Below, in pieces: positions 8,405 through 16,230 of a DNA stretch of 64,000 bases. Position numbers and translations under genes: made by a program. The first letter of the stretch is position 1. Each line of letters opens with the position of its first letter. This stretch comes from Chromobacterium violaceum ATCC 12472 (GTDB lineage: Bacteria > Pseudomonadota > Gammaproteobacteria > Burkholderiales > Chromobacteriaceae): positions 2,303,752-2,367,751 of the forward strand of contig NC_005085.1 in assembly GCF_000007705.1 (NCBI RefSeq), in the 5' to 3' direction. A model generated the notes under the pieces. The model saw nothing but the letters and a program-made list of their open reading frames with translations. It was not told the DNA's origin and searched no databases.

Positions 8405-8420
8405 GTTAAAGGGCTTTAAA
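8405..8420. promoter_or_regulatory. Late-unit dyad 2 (GTTAAA-N4-TTTAAA)
   Basis: Second copy of the late dyad, with spacer GGGC on the + strand. It lies between the divergent E gene (69 nt to its start) and the PAAR gene (61 nt to its start). Because the element is nearly palindromic it could serve both directions. Confidence 0.55.
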
Positions 8421-8480
8421 GAAAGGCTTGCACATTTGGCCAGTCGAAAACGTCAAGGCATCGTGGTAATTTCCGCGGCC

Positions 8481-8999
8481 ATGAAACCCGTTATTCGATT
8501 GGGCGATCCCACCAGCCACGGCGGCAAAGTGGTCAGCGCCTCCAGCACCACCACCATGTTCGGCAAGGCTGTCGCCTTGGTAGGCGATTCGGTCACCTGC
8601 CCGCAACAGGGCCATACCAATTGCGTGATTGTGGAAGGCGATCCCACCTGGACGGTGGGCGGCAAAGGCGTGGCGCTGGATGGCCACGCCGTCAGCTGCG
8701 GCGCCAAGCTGATCAGCACGCTCGGCTCTGTGATGCGCAGCTATGAGGGGAGCGGCGCGGCAATCGTTGGGGCGGCGGCCAGCACCTCAGCAGCAATCCA
8801 GCTGGCCGAGAGCAAGGACGAGGACTTGGAATACTTCTTCGTGGCGCAGCGTGACGATGGCTCGCCTGCGAAACTGGCCTACCGCATCGACAGCGGGGAC
8901 GAAAAACTGCATGAGGGGGAGCTTTGCGGTGAAGGCAAAACCTCCGCATTCCCGATGAACAAGGCTGGCGAGCCAACGTTTTGGATTCCGATGGTATGA
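8481..8999 (+). CDS. PAAR-domain protein with C-terminal extension
   Basis: A 172-aa protein. Residues 1-85 form a PAAR/DUF4150 repeat (IRLGDPTSHGG, then VALVGDSVTCPQQGH, then VALDGHAVSCGAKL), with His/Cys positions of the kind that bind zinc at the tip of contractile injection spikes. An Ala-rich linker follows, then a ~60-aa acidic beta-rich tail with LEYFFVAQRDDGS. The gene faces opposite to the tail operon and its stop overlaps the start of the hydrolase gene (ATGA). The chosen ATG follows only a weak Shine-Dalgarno. Likely role: a tip or adaptor that carries the downstream enzyme. Confidence 0.85.
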   Translation: MKPVIRLGDPTSHGGKVVSASSTTTMFGKAVALVGDSVTCPQQGHTNCVIVEGDPTWTVGGKGVALDGHAVSCGAKLISTLGSVMRSYEGSGAAIVGAAASTSAAIQLAESKDEDLEYFFVAQRDDGSPAKLAYRIDSGDEKLHEGELCGEGKTSAFPMNKAGEPTFWIPMV

Positions 9000-9604
9000 G
9001 CCTGGACGCACAAACAAGAAAGCTCGCTGCGATTGCCTACGGGGAAGCATCAGGAGCAAATGACGCAAACGAGATAGGCGGCATCGCGTGGGCTGTCGCA
9101 AACCGCGCACGCGCCTGGGGAGGCAAGACGGTTGATGGTCTTCTTGCCGCCGATCCCAACTATACCTACGCCGTCAAAGACGGTAACCAGCGATACGCCA
9201 AGCTGATGAAGGCGACCGAGGCGGCAATAGCCGCTGATCCAGGCATGAAGCTGGCGGTGGAGAGCGCGAAGGCGGCCCTTGCCAACTCGGGCAACGATCC
9301 GTCAAATGGTGCTTACTGGTGGGATGGCAAGGACTTCAAGAGCAACTTCGACAACCACCCGAAGGTGAAGGATGGTTTTCATATCACCGACCCCAAGCAC
9401 AACATCTTCGATGTAAAGGACGTGGCCCACCCGACGACAATCTACTGGAAGGTGAGAGACAAGAAGACGGGCAAAGAGGTCAACTCCAAGGTTCGGGGCA
9501 AGTTCCAGTTTGTCTGGGAATCCACAGCGGCCTACGGCAGCACCATATTCTGGAAGCACGACGCGGACTACATCAAAGCCACTGGCGGAAAGGCATACCG
9601 ATGA
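8996..9604 (+). CDS. SleB-like cell wall hydrolase, probable PAAR-linked effector
   Basis: A 202-aa protein. The N-terminal part reads LAAIAYGEASG followed by NEIGGIAWAVANRAR, the hallmark of the Hydrolase_2/SleB fold, with the Glu of YGEA as probable catalytic acid. A YWWDGKDF segment and a C-terminal Tyr/Trp-rich region follow. No signal peptide is present, so it would need delivery through an injection device or a holin to reach peptidoglycan. It is coupled by ATGA overlaps to the PAAR gene before it and the exported protein after it. The exact bond cleaved cannot be told from sequence. Confidence 0.75.
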   Translation: MSLDAQTRKLAAIAYGEASGANDANEIGGIAWAVANRARAWGGKTVDGLLAADPNYTYAVKDGNQRYAKLMKATEAAIAADPGMKLAVESAKAALANSGNDPSNGAYWWDGKDFKSNFDNHPKVKDGFHITDPKHNIFDVKDVAHPTTIYWKVRDKKTGKEVNSKVRGKFQFVWESTAAYGSTIFWKHDADYIKATGGKAYR

Positions 9605-10257
9605 GAAGACTGGCCTGGATTGCTCTCTGTCTGCCCTTTGGGGCGCAGGCCGGCAACCTTTTCGATGGCTACGAGGCCTACTACACCTCACTGCCAGGCC
9701 AACTGTTCCGCGGCGGAAGCCATGAGCTGGAACCGTTCAGTCGGGAAGGTTCCGAGGACGTCATTTATGGCTGGAAGGGGCGCGATGCTGGCCAGCAGCA
9801 TGCCGTGGAGCTGCGCGACGGACGAATCAAGATCGATGGAAAGGCCTTTCCGGTACGCTCGGTCAAACCGTTTCCAGACGAGGTAGTTAATGCGGGTGAC
9901 CTTGGCCGTGGCGCGGAGGCCTATTTCGCCCCTGGCTGGGCCTGCATTGAGGGCACGCCGCCATCTGCGTCCGGCACTGCCGCGCGCCACAAGTCGGTCT
10001 ATCTCATCCAACTGCGCAAGCGCCAAGCGTGGAAATTGCCGACCCTTTTTGCCTCCTGCCTGGGCGTGCGCATCAAGGCGGGCTTGCCTGCTTTCGACAA
10101 GGTGCAATACCGCTACCAGGACGGCAATGACGAGCCTGCTGGCGTGACTTTTACCGAGTATGCAATCAAGGGCGGCATGTATGTCGAGGCCGGCAATGTG
10201 CGCAGTGCGGCCTTTGTCGAAGCTGGCAATGTCTACAAGTTTACGCTGGGACCGTAA
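9601..10257 (+). CDS. Exported protein, candidate periplasmic immunity protein
   Basis: A 218-aa protein with a clear signal peptide (RRLAWIALCLPFGAQA, predicted cleavage near residue 17) and a mature domain rich in aromatic residues. Two Cys (GWACIEG and FASCLG) could pair. No family recognised. Its place as third gene after PAAR and a peptidoglycan hydrolase, with a start overlapping the hydrolase stop and a periplasmic destination, is what an immunity protein would show. This is inferred from context only. Confidence 0.65.
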   Translation: MRRLAWIALCLPFGAQAGNLFDGYEAYYTSLPGQLFRGGSHELEPFSREGSEDVIYGWKGRDAGQQHAVELRDGRIKIDGKAFPVRSVKPFPDEVVNAGDLGRGAEAYFAPGWACIEGTPPSASGTAARHKSVYLIQLRKRQAWKLPTLFASCLGVRIKAGLPAFDKVQYRYQDGNDEPAGVTFTEYAIKGGMYVEAGNVRSAAFVEAGNVYKFTLGP

Positions 10258-10280
10258 GGCATCCGCCGCACTGCCGAATG

Positions 10281-10304
10281 CAAAAGGCCCGCAACTGCGG
10301 GCCT
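10281..10304. terminator. Bidirectional hairpin between the cassette and FII
   Basis: A perfect 8-bp stem (AGGCCCGC / GCGGGCCT) with a 4-nt loop lies between the convergent ends of the exported-protein gene and the - strand FII gene. On the - strand it is followed by TTTTGC. It probably ends the FII-containing transcript, which would leave E and the genes after it dependent on dyad 2. Confidence 0.65.
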
Positions 10305-10322
10305 GTGTCTTGGAAGCGACGG

Positions 10323-10847
10323 TTAGCCGCCGATGTTGCTGCGGTAGATGGAAAGCATGTCCTCGCCGCCGACACGGAAGATGTTGGCCATGTAGTCCAG
10401 CTCCAGCATCTCCTCGCCGTCCACTACCTGCTTGATATAGGTGGCAGTGAACGAAGAGGCGAACTCGGCATTGTCGTGCTGTTTGAAGGTGCCCAGCGGG
10501 TTCTTCTTGAACATCACGGTCAGGAAGGTGACCAGGCTCACCTGCTGCAGGCGGCCTTGCGAGCCGTAGGTCTCGATACTGGAGCGGGCCTGCAGCTGCA
10601 CCGCCTGGAACGGATTGGCGATGATCTTGGCCACGTCCTTGTACAGCGAGTTCCACTTGATCTCGCCCTCCAGCTTGTCGAAGCCGGCCGGCAGTTCGAT
10701 CTTGCCCACCATGCCCAGCGCCTTGTGCTCCTGCATGATGGCGGACACGTCCGGCAGCTTGATTTCCTCGGCGCGACCCAAGAGCGAGTTGCCGTTGATG
10801 TAGATGTTGGCGTTGGTGATGCGGTTGATTTCAATCTTGCCGGCCAT
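10323..10847 (-). CDS. FII: Major tail tube protein (P2 FII-like)
   Basis: A 174-aa tube subunit. It has the usual opening (EINRITNANIYINGNSLLGRAEEIKLPDV), a GMVGKIELPAGFDKLEGEIKW strand pair, and the terminal LELDYMANIFRVGG. It polymerises inside the sheath to form the DNA channel. It follows the sheath gene by 2 nt, the standard FI-FII pair, and is the last gene of the protease-to-tube unit. Confidence 0.95.
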   Translation of the reverse strand: MAGKIEINRITNANIYINGNSLLGRAEEIKLPDVSAIMQEHKALGMVGKIELPAGFDKLEGEIKWNSLYKDVAKIIANPFQAVQLQARSSIETYGSQGRLQQVSLVTFLTVMFKKNPLGTFKQHDNAEFASSFTATYIKQVVDGEEMLELDYMANIFRVGGEDMLSIYRSNIGG

Positions 10848-10849
10848 GG

Positions 10850-12280
10850 TCAGTTACCTCCCTTCAGGCTGAGCAGGTATTCCGAGGTGATCTCGGTCTC
10901 AAAGGTCAGGCGCTCCAGCGGCGGCGGCACTGTGTACTTGTAGCTGATCAGCAGATGGCCGGCGGACAGCTCGGTGGCCGGGTTGCGGGCCGGGTCGAAC
11001 CAGGCCTTGAAGCCCAGCAGCGCGCCGTCGCCAATCAGCTTCCGACCGTAGCCGTTCACCGATTCCACCAGCGCGTCGATGGTGGCCTGGTTCAGCGGCA
11101 TGTCGATGAACTGCTGGCTGAAGTAGCGGATCGACTCATTGATCACGTCGCCGGTGCGGCGCACGTTCTCGAAGTTGCGCATGTGGCTGACGGTCGGCCA
11201 GGCCGCGGTGCGGTTGCCCCACAGGCGGAAGCCCGAGCCGTAGCTGCTGAACACGGTGGTGATGCCCTGTTCATTGAGCAGGTTCACCTCGCAATTCGGG
11301 TCGTCGATCATCGCCGACAATTGGCGCTCCACGCCGATGACGCTGGCCAGCTCCTGGTTGGAGCTGGACCACCAGAAGCCCTTGTCGTTGTCCACCTTGG
11401 CGCGCAGGCCGGCCGCGCGGGCGGACAGCGGCTCCAGGCGCTCGGCGTTGGTTGCCGAGTCATACACCTTCACATGCGGGTAGCACAGGCGGACGCGGTC
11501 GCTGGAGGTGTTGAAGTTGATGGTGCCAGCCGGGCCGCGGCCGGCCAGCGCCTGGGCGAAGGTCGTGCCGATGGGCGCATCGACGTAGGCCACCGCGTCC
11601 AGCTGGTCCGCCATGGCGATCAGCTCGGCCGCCACCGAGTTCTGGGTGCAGAAGCCGGGCGCGATCAGCAGCTTGGCGAAGAAGCCGAACAGATTGTAGG
11701 TGTCCTTCAGCGCCTTCAGTCCGGTGCGCACGCCGGCCGCATTGACGGCGCCGATGATGTCGGCGGCGGTCACCTTGGCCGGATCGGCGTAGTCGTAGCT
11801 TGCCTTGAGCGTGGCGCCCACCGCGATCCTGCCGGCTGCCAGCCGCGTCACCACGCCGGCCAGGGCGTCGACGGTGTAGTCGGCGCCCTCGGTATACACG
11901 GTGCCGCCATCGGCGCTTTTCAGCGTCAGCCCGCTGATGGCGCCGCGCGCCAGCCTGCCGCGGCCGGTGGCCGGGTCCAAGGTCACGGCCTCGTCCTTGG
12001 CCGGGCTCTTGTGCAGCGCCGGGTCCAGCACGTTGATCACAATGACGGTGCCGGCGCCGTGGTCGTAAATCGCGTCCAGGGCCTGCGGAATGGTGAAGCC
12101 GGTCAGCTGCGGGCCAAAGGCCGCCGCATCCTTCTCCGACAAAGTCAGGGTGGCCACATTGACCGCGCCAGCCGGCGCGGTGCCGATCAGGCCGATCACC
12201 GCGGACTTGACGGTGCGCACCGGGCGCGGGCCGCGCTCCACTTCAATGGTTTCGACGCCATGCAGGTAGTTTGCCGCCAT
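10850..12280 (-). CDS. FI: Tail sheath protein (P2 FI-like)
   Basis: A 476-aa contractile sheath subunit. It begins YLHGVETIEVERGPRPV with VIGLIGTAPAG, the conserved FI start, and has the LWGNRTA and late MPLNQATIDALVESVNGYGRKLIGDGALLGF segments. The ATG at 12280 has Shine-Dalgarno AAAGGAG 8 nt upstream; the longer reading to 12310 does not. Length matches the family. Confidence 0.95.
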   Translation of the reverse strand: MAANYLHGVETIEVERGPRPVRTVKSAVIGLIGTAPAGAVNVATLTLSEKDAAAFGPQLTGFTIPQALDAIYDHGAGTVIVINVLDPALHKSPAKDEAVTLDPATGRGRLARGAISGLTLKSADGGTVYTEGADYTVDALAGVVTRLAAGRIAVGATLKASYDYADPAKVTAADIIGAVNAAGVRTGLKALKDTYNLFGFFAKLLIAPGFCTQNSVAAELIAMADQLDAVAYVDAPIGTTFAQALAGRGPAGTINFNTSSDRVRLCYPHVKVYDSATNAERLEPLSARAAGLRAKVDNDKGFWWSSSNQELASVIGVERQLSAMIDDPNCEVNLLNEQGITTVFSSYGSGFRLWGNRTAAWPTVSHMRNFENVRRTGDVINESIRYFSQQFIDMPLNQATIDALVESVNGYGRKLIGDGALLGFKAWFDPARNPATELSAGHLLISYKYTVPPPLERLTFETEITSEYLLSLKGGN

Positions 12281-12281
12281 G

Positions 12282-12590
12282 TCAGGCTCCTTTCTCGGTG
12301 GGCGCGTCATCGCCAGTCGCGCGCGCGGCCTTGGTCTTGGTCGGCTCCTGGGCCGGTACCAAGTACTGCAGCGCCAGCAGCGTCTGGGTGTATTCGTGCT
12401 CCACCGGCAGCTCCACTTCCTTGCCGGGGAACAGCATGATTTCCTGGCCGTCTGCCAGGGTGACCCCGCTCACGGGGCCGGAGTACAGGTATTGGCCGAA
12501 CCGCGCTGCGCTGGGCGCAGTGCCGGCTATGGCCGGCATGACGACATTCGTCGTCGGCGTCTCGGTGAAACTCGCGTTGCTCGTTTTCAT
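12282..12590 (-). CDS. Small phage structural protein of unknown role
   Basis: A 102-aa protein between gp37 and the tail sheath. It has a beta-rich centre (YLYSGPVSGVTLADGQ, then LFPGKEVELP, then TLLALQYL) and a charged, disordered tail. It occupies the place of Mu gp38, but the sequence is not clearly that family. The start overlaps the gp37 stop (ATGA) and has GAGGAA as Shine-Dalgarno. Probably a connector or tail completion protein. Confidence 0.75.
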   Translation of the reverse strand: MKTSNASFTETPTTNVVMPAIAGTAPSAARFGQYLYSGPVSGVTLADGQEIMLFPGKEVELPVEHEYTQTLLALQYLVPAQEPTKTKAARATGDDAPTEKGA

Positions 12591-13051
12591 GGGTGTTCCT
12601 CATGGTTGACTTGGGAGAGCCGCGGATCGGCGTCGACCTCGTCCTCCTCGACCTGCATCGCCAATGCGGTGAAGTCGGTGGCGTATTGCCACAGGTTGCT
12701 GTTCTGCCCCAGGAAGCGCTCGCCCGCGGCCTGCAGCTTGCGGCAATCCGGCAGCCGGTAACCCACCAGCGCGCGGCGGACATCGTCCAGCACCGCCACC
12801 GCGCCCGTGCGGCCGTTCAGTTGCCGCAGCACCACGGTCACCGACAGCTTGAGGGTGCGCGGCTGGGCCACGATGCCAGCATCCACCGGCGCGGCGAATT
12901 GGCTGCTCAGGTAGCTGACCAGCAGCGCGCCGGCCGGGTGATTGAGCCGATATTCGGCCGGCCGTTCCGGGAAATACTCGACCTGCAAACCGGGCAACCT
13001 GGCCTGCAGCCGCGCCACCAGGGCGTCGATGATCTCGACGGTGGCGGCCAT
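12587..13051 (-). CDS. Mu gp37-like tail completion/connector protein (DUF1834)
   Basis: A 154-aa protein resembling Mu gp37. It opens with a helix (ALVARLQARLPGLQVEYFP), then strand segments (ALLVSYLSSQF, KLSVTVVLRQLNG) and the VLDDVRRALVGYRLP helix. It shares one base with the end of gp36 and overlaps the next gene by 4 nt. Proteins of this group connect the head to the tail. Confidence 0.85.
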   Translation of the reverse strand: MAATVEIIDALVARLQARLPGLQVEYFPERPAEYRLNHPAGALLVSYLSSQFAAPVDAGIVAQPRTLKLSVTVVLRQLNGRTGAVAVLDDVRRALVGYRLPDCRKLQAAGERFLGQNSNLWQYATDFTALAMQVEEDEVDADPRLSQVNHEEHP

Positions 13052-13500
13052 CAGCGGTAGCGCTCCAGCATCGATGCGCTGAACAGCTGGCGCCGCGCCC
13101 GGACTCGGACCTCGCCCGGCTCCGGAGCGGCCTCGCCGGTAGGCACGCCGATATGTAGCTTGCCATCGCGGATGGATTCCAGGATCTGCAGCGCCGCCTT
13201 GTAGGTGCGGGTGACAGCGTCCGGCAGCTCGTTCCCCTCCGGCCGCCGCGCATACAGCCAGTGCCGCGCCAGGTTGACGGTGTTGTCCTTGATCACCGAC
13301 GGCACCGTGACCAGCGGCAGCACGTAGCGGCCGCGCAGATGCGCGTCCACCAGCTCCTCGGCCTGGCGCACCGCTTCCTCCACCACGGCCAGGTTCGGCT
13401 CCTGGGCCACGCTGTAATCGGCGGGGACGTCGTTGGTGAGCTGGGTCAGGGTGGCCTGCGGGATGGCCAGCTGCAGGTCGGCCAGGGTGCAGTAGCGCAT
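13051..13500 (-). CDS. Mu gp36-like head completion protein (DUF1320)
   Basis: A 149-aa protein with the typical opening (RYCTLADLQLAIPQATLTQLTND), then AVRQAEELVDAHLRGRYVLPL and a helical domain with ARHWLYARRPEG. This family forms the ring below the portal. It lies directly after the capsid cement gene, as in Mu-like heads. Confidence 0.9.
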   Translation of the reverse strand: MRYCTLADLQLAIPQATLTQLTNDVPADYSVAQEPNLAVVEEAVRQAEELVDAHLRGRYVLPLVTVPSVIKDNTVNLARHWLYARRPEGNELPDAVTRTYKAALQILESIRDGKLHIGVPTGEAAPEPGEVRVRARRQLFSASMLERYR

Positions 13501-13501
13501 G

Positions 13502-13834
13502 TCAGATGCCCCGCAGGATGCGGATCACGTCGCCGGTCGCGGTGGCGGCGTCCAGGGCGATGCCGTTGGACAGGCCGGCCGCTTTGGCCACGGCCTGGCC
13601 GGCCGCGTTCGACTGCACGTCAGCACCGGCCGCGATTGCGCCGCCGGCTTCAACCAGGATGGCGCCCAGCACGTTGGCCGGCGCCATGTTGTCGGCCTCG
13701 GTGTCCACTTCCACCACGCCCAGGGCCTTGGCGCCGTCGCCGCAGGGCTTGCCGTCCAGGCCAACAAAGCGGCGAGCCTGCAGGTCAGTCACGGCCAGCA
13801 CCGACAGGGTCAAAACGACGTTTTGTCCTTTCAT
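13502..13834 (-). CDS. Capsid decoration/cement protein (DUF2190-like)
   Basis: A 110-aa protein made of short beta strands with the RRFVGLDGKPCGDG and ALGVVEVDTEADN motifs and a GADVQSNAAGQAV stretch, typical of capsid cement proteins. It would stabilise the head by binding the capsid surface. The Shine-Dalgarno GAAAGGAGAA is strong, as expected for an abundant protein. Confidence 0.82.
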   Translation of the reverse strand: MKGQNVVLTLSVLAVTDLQARRFVGLDGKPCGDGAKALGVVEVDTEADNMAPANVLGAILVEAGGAIAAGADVQSNAAGQAVAKAAGLSNGIALDAATATGDVIRILRGI

Positions 13835-14076
13835 TTGCCTTCTCCTTTCTTGCCCGTTTTGGCGGTGTCGCCTGCAGGCGGCGTGTCTTCGCTCTCGGTG
13901 TGGGTCTGCTGGTCGGTTTTGCTGTCGGCCTTCTGCTCGCTGGCCGGGGCGGTTTTCACCTCAGTCAGCCCTAACCAAGGAGACGGCTCCAGTTCGTCCA
14001 GCTCAATGGTTTGGCCTTCGGTCAGCAACTCCCCGTTGTGCTTGATGGCGATGCCGCCAATGCGATAGCTCGGCAT
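13831..14076 (-). CDS. Small head-region protein
   Basis: An 81-aa protein. The first ~45 residues are ordered (YRIGGIAIKHNGELLTEGQTIELDE). The rest is a highly charged Lys/Glu/Thr tail likely to be disordered. No family recognised. It sits between the capsid and cement genes and overlaps the cement start (ATGA), so it is probably part of the head module. Confidence 0.72.
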   Translation of the reverse strand: MPSYRIGGIAIKHNGELLTEGQTIELDELEPSPWLGLTEVKTAPASEQKADSKTDQQTHTESEDTPPAGDTAKTGKKGEGK

Positions 14077-14086
14077 ATATCCCCCG

Positions 14087-15013
14087 TTACGCCACGTCAG
14101 CGATCAGATAGCCAGCATCGGCGCCGACCACCACCAGCTTGTAGATGTCGGTGTGCCGCACGTAACGCACCTTGCCGCCTTCGCCGTCGTACTTGTCGGT
14201 TTCCGGCATGTTGCGCTTGCGCAGGGTGTAGCCGAAGGACGGGATGTCAGAGTCGTTTTCGCTACCTGCGGCCGGCTTGGCCACATAGGCCAGTACCACG
14301 TTGTCGCCCCAAATGTCGCCCATCGCGCCGCGGCCATCCGCTGCCAGCGCTTCGCCGATGTAAATGTCTTCTACACCCCACAACGCCTTCAAATGTTCTA
14401 GCGTGATCAGCTTGCGCTCTTGAGTGCCGAGGGCGTTGGCCAGCTTGGGGTGGAACTTCAGCGTGGCGTAGGCGGATGCCCCGATGACGGCGGTGTTGGG
14501 ACGCATGCCAGTACGCTGGCGCACCACCTCTTTACCGTCCTCCACATCCTTGATCGGATCGCCGCCGCCGCTTATCCATTTGCTGGTGCCGGACAGCGCT
14601 ACCTTGGCACCGGGTAGGTAAGTCTTGGGGTTTTGCGCCAAGACAGCCGCAGCGACTTCACGGCGCTGGTCGATGGCATCTTTGACTCGTTTGGCGGCCT
14701 TGGCCTCTTCGTTGAACATCGATTCGGCTTGCTCGCGATAGTCCACCGGATAGGCCAGGTCATGCTCGCGCAGCACCACGTCCATGGTGTTGGCGTCGTC
14801 GGCAGTCATCACATTCGTCTTGCCGCGGATGGCCCGCTCGGTTTCCCACAACAAGAAGGCCTCCTTGCCGAACTGCGGGATGATGCCGGCCTCCTTGTCC
14901 ATCGGCGCAATCGGAAACAGGCTCTCGCCGATGTATTGCGCGTTGCGATAGCCGCGCGCCAGGCTGGTCAGTACCGGGTCGACTACCCGGAGTTTCTTCA
15001 AACGGTCGCTCAT
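14087..15013 (-). CDS. Major capsid protein
   Basis: A 308-aa shell protein, identified from position after the protease/scaffold and from family-like sequence: VDPVLTSLARGYRNAQYIGESLFP, then DVVLREHDLAYPVDYREQ and MRPNTAVIGASAYATLKFHPKLANAL. It ends with LVVVGADAGYLI. The Shine-Dalgarno AAGGAGCC is strong. The HK97-like fold is expected from the family, not visible directly. Confidence 0.9.
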   Translation of the reverse strand: MSDRLKKLRVVDPVLTSLARGYRNAQYIGESLFPIAPMDKEAGIIPQFGKEAFLLWETERAIRGKTNVMTADDANTMDVVLREHDLAYPVDYREQAESMFNEEAKAAKRVKDAIDQRREVAAAVLAQNPKTYLPGAKVALSGTSKWISGGGDPIKDVEDGKEVVRQRTGMRPNTAVIGASAYATLKFHPKLANALGTQERKLITLEHLKALWGVEDIYIGEALAADGRGAMGDIWGDNVVLAYVAKPAAGSENDSDIPSFGYTLRKRNMPETDKYDGEGGKVRYVRHTDIYKLVVVGADAGYLIADVA

Positions 15014-15025
15014 GGCGGCTCCTTA

Positions 15026-16165
15026 TCAGTTGGAACGGGATTTCAGCAGCTGGCGCACGGCCTGCTCGTAGGGAACGCCCTTCTCGGCGGCCAGGGCGGT
15101 AGCGCGGTTGTGCAACTGCAGCCGCTCCGGATCGGCATGCTCGCCAAACTCCAGCGAGCCGTCCTGAGTCCACTGATCGCCCTGGTTGGTCTTGTCCTTG
15201 GTGGCGGTCTCACCGAAGTCGATCACCTTCGGCATGTCGCCCAGGAAGCCTTTGAACGCGCTGGCCAGCGGTTGCTTGGCGTCGCCCTCGCCGAATTCGA
15301 CCGAGGTTTCGCCGTCCGCAAAATCCAGGAAAGCCACCACGGCGTCCTTGTGCTTGGGTGCCAGCTTGCCTTCGCCGATCAACTGCTCGGCATAGGCCAG
15401 GTGTTCGCTGTGGCGCGCCGCGGCGGCCGTGGCCTTCTTCTCGGCCGCGGCCGTCGCCAGCTGCTGCTTCAGCTTGGCGTTTTCCGCCTCCAGGGCGGCT
15501 TGCTGTTCAGGGGTCACTTCAGGGGTCTCCTTGGGTTGAGGTTCGGAACGGTCTGCCGGATCGGCAAAAGATGGGGAGTTGTCCTGGCGGGCGTCGTCCT
15601 CCAGGCTGGCCACGGCGTAATCGGGAATAACTTTGTCGGCGGCATCGAGGCCGAACTGGCTGATCAGCCACTCGCGCATGCGGCGCCAGAGGCTGGCGTT
15701 CTGGACGTCGCTCCAGTCGCCAAACTCGACCACGTCGTCGTCGGCCTCGCCGAACTCCACCGGACGCAGCCCTTTCACGGCAGGCGGTTGCGCGCCCAGG
15801 AAGCCGACATGGCGCAGGTAGTAGACGCCAGGCACCGGGTTGTTCGGCGAGTCGGGACGGTAGAAGGAAGCGGAGATTTTCTTGTAGCGGCCGGCTTCCA
15901 CCAGCTCGGCGAAGGCCGGGTCCACCTGGCGCGGTTCGGCCAATAGGCCAATGTCGCGGGCGGCGAGAGACTTCACCCAGCCATAGGCCGGCGCGTCGTG
16001 CTTGGGATGACCGATGACGATAGGCGCTTCATGCAGGGCCGGATCGTAGGCGCGGGCGCAGGCCGCGAGATCGGACTCGGAGAAGTCCAGCACGGCGCCA
16101 GACATCGCTGTCTGGCGGCCGGACTTGAATACGTGCAGGGGTTTGGTCGCGTTCATGCCGTTCAT
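15026..16165 (-). CDS. Head maturation protease with scaffold domain (Mu gpI-like)
   Basis: A 379-aa protein. The N-terminal ~170 residues resemble Mu-type proteases (FSESDLAACARAYDP, PIVIGHPKHDAPAYGWVKSL, KKISASFYRP). The C-terminal half has a Glu/Ala/Lys coiled coil (about 215-265) and an acidic tail, as in scaffolds. It would guide capsid assembly and then cut itself away. The start is the ATG at 16165; a second ATG at 16156 is possible and neither has a clear Shine-Dalgarno. First gene of its unit, 27 nt from dyad 3. Confidence 0.88.
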   Translation of the reverse strand: MNGMNATKPLHVFKSGRQTAMSGAVLDFSESDLAACARAYDPALHEAPIVIGHPKHDAPAYGWVKSLAARDIGLLAEPRQVDPAFAELVEAGRYKKISASFYRPDSPNNPVPGVYYLRHVGFLGAQPPAVKGLRPVEFGEADDDVVEFGDWSDVQNASLWRRMREWLISQFGLDAADKVIPDYAVASLEDDARQDNSPSFADPADRSEPQPKETPEVTPEQQAALEAENAKLKQQLATAAAEKKATAAAARHSEHLAYAEQLIGEGKLAPKHKDAVVAFLDFADGETSVEFGEGDAKQPLASAFKGFLGDMPKVIDFGETATKDKTNQGDQWTQDGSLEFGEHADPERLQLHNRATALAAEKGVPYEQAVRQLLKSRSN

Positions 16166-16191
16166 GGTGAACGGCGTCAGCGGGTGGGACG

Positions 16192-16207
16192 TTTAATCGG
16201 CTTTAAA
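16192..16207 (-). promoter_or_regulatory. Late-unit dyad 3 (TTTAAT-N4-TTTAAA)
   Basis: Third copy of the late dyad, with spacer CGGC on the + strand. It lies between the HEPN-like gene and the protease/capsid unit. The short distance to the ATG (27 nt) leaves little room for a leader if the element works at -35. Confidence 0.55.
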
Positions 16208-16230
16208 GTTTTTGGCGAGATACGAATGAG

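Noticed and set aside
9688-10656. 322-codon - strand ORF across the exported-protein gene and FII
   Set aside because: It crosses a terminator hairpin, overlaps FII in another frame, and has no motif.
10955-12439. 494-codon + strand ORF over the tail sheath gene
   Set aside because: Antisense to a clear sheath protein; no protein-like motifs or ribosome binding site.
14633-15946. 437-codon + strand ORF across capsid and protease
   Set aside because: Antisense to two well-supported head genes; composition typical of a GC-driven shadow.
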